64,000 nucleotides of DNA. Source: Ariolimax columbianus. Taxonomy: Eukaryota > Mollusca > Gastropoda > Stylommatophora > Arionidae. The DNA lies in contig JAVGWX010000006.1 in assembly GCA_036924085.1 (NCBI GenBank), positions 43,741,252 through 43,805,251 of the forward strand. Direction: 5' to 3'. This document shows, piece by piece, positions 63,229 to 64,000 of this stretch. Both the position numbers and the translations under genes were made by a program. Below the pieces are notes generated by a model. It was not told where the DNA came from and ran no database searches. It saw only the letters and a program-made list of their open reading frames with translations. Each line of letters begins with the position of its first letter. The stretch's first letter is position 1.

Positions 63229-64000
63229 CCATGGAAAGTAACCATTACCTACTTACCCTTACAAACAATCTCAAAACGTTGATAAATCCAATGTGGTTTT
63301 TTTGTTACTTTGATAAATCCATGCTCCATCCAATATGTTATTTGGTTACTTTGACAAATCCATACACCATCCAATATATTATTTGGTTACTTTGGTAAAT
63401 CCATACACAATCCAATATGTTACTTTGCTACTTTTATAAATCCATACACCATCCAATCTGTTATTTGGAAACCTTGGTAAATCCATACACCATCCTATAT
63501 GTTATTTTGTTACTTTGATAAATCCATACACCATCCTATATGTTATTTTGTTACTTTGATAAATCCATACACCATCCTATATGTTATTTTGTTACTTTGG
63601 TGTTGTTGCTGTTAAATGCCCACAACGGGTAAGTTTATTCTTTTGTGCGCCCTGCATATGGCGTTAAGTGAAGGGTTGCAGTAGCTTTCCTCACATCTCG
63701 AGAGTGTTGATGAAGGTCGACCTTGGTCCTCTACGCTGTTGTGCATTGCTTGGCTTCTTCTGTAGGACGCTCACTAGCACGGAGATTCGTCGATCCACAT
63801 CTCGTTATCTAGAATGCATTGAAAACGGTCTTTTTCCAGAGAACTACATTTAAGAGAGGCGTGGTTTTGGTCAGTGTATTACGCCTGGCTCTGCTGCAAC
63901 GTCCTGATCAATATGTTGTGAAATGGCCGGACTACGTCTTAGCTCAGATCCTTACTTTGAGAAATACATGCACGATTCAACATATTATTTTCTTTCTTTG
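63229..64000. repeat. 41-bp minisatellite, interrupted by R1j
   Basis: Unit 'ttactttgataaatccatac', 'accatccaatatgttatttg', 'g' (41 bp; unit marks at 63307, 63348 and 63389). Clear from about 63270 to 63599. After R1j the array resumes at 63952 with 'ttactttgagaaatacatgc' and runs off the window. Confidence 0.95.
63600..63951 (-). mobile_element. R1 copy j inserted in a minisatellite
   Basis: 'gtgttgttgctgttaaatgc', 'ttcctcacatctcgagagtg', 'tttttccagagaacta', 'tggttttggtcagtgtatta' and 'gccggactacgtcttagctc'. Flanked by 'ttactttg' on both sides (63592-63599 and 63952-63959), though that is also part of the array unit. It carries the R1 frame on the opposite strand (63668-63853). Confidence 0.92.

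Overview
The window is nuclear DNA from an invertebrate animal. It is AT-rich and packed with decayed LINE retrotransposons, tRNA-derived SINEs, mariner elements and minisatellites. The style (RTE/CR1-like LINE tails, tRNA-SINEs, simple arrays of 22-54 bp) suggests a lophotrochozoan, perhaps a gastropod mollusc. That placement is an inference from general knowledge and not proven. I found no convincing host protein-coding gene, rRNA, functional tRNA gene or CRISPR. Nearly every open frame above 60 codons falls in a transposon remnant, a tandem repeat or random sequence.

Repeat families named here: R1 is a ~350 bp retroposon with an (AAC)n tail, in 11 copies, with target-site duplications at several copies. 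R2 is a ~300 bp dispersed repeat (5 copies). R3 is a ~320 bp dispersed repeat (4). R4 is a tRNA-headed repeat (2). R5 is a tRNA-SINE (3). R6 is a tRNA-Leu/Ser-like SINE (2). R7 is a ~600 bp direct repeat pair. R8 is a ~230 bp repeat (2). SINE1 is a tRNA-SINE with an (ACTTT)n tail (3 copies plus a tail fragment). SINE2 is a tRNA-SINE with an A-rich tail (2).

Layout. 0-9 kb: a mariner end, LINE tails (2.1, 2.5, 4.0, 5.5, 7.4 kb) and short arrays. 9-13 kb: a TA-flanked candidate DNA element holding a 0.9 kb telomere-like CCTCTAACCCGTCA satellite, then GAGAT and 29-bp arrays. 13-25 kb: R1, R2, R6 and LINE pieces, and a 40-bp array split by a SINE1. 26.1-27.4 kb: a full-length but frameshifted mariner. 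28-37 kb: microsatellites, LINE RNase H-distal pieces, the R7/R3/R7 block and R1 copies. 38-43 kb: 35-bp, ATCT, 54-bp and 41-bp arrays. 43.3-45.4 kb: a 2.1 kb 5'-truncated LINE inside a 22-bp array. 46.9-48 kb: a LINE split by SINE2. 48.6-49.2 kb: a 45-bp array. 49.5-60 kb: R1 copies and several LINE reverse transcriptase or RNase H remnants. 60.9-64 kb: a 32-bp array, a fold-back mariner derivative, SINE1 and a 41-bp array split by R1.

The parts do not form a pathway. They record repeated rounds of insertion: SINEs and R1 into LINEs, and LINE, SINE1 and R1 into minisatellites. Short parts of R1 and R2 were also amplified into new minisatellites. The most interesting items are the R1 family with its nested insertions and shared open frame, the fold-back mariner, the retroposon-seeded minisatellites, and two arrays (35 bp and 54 bp) that stay open in several reading frames.
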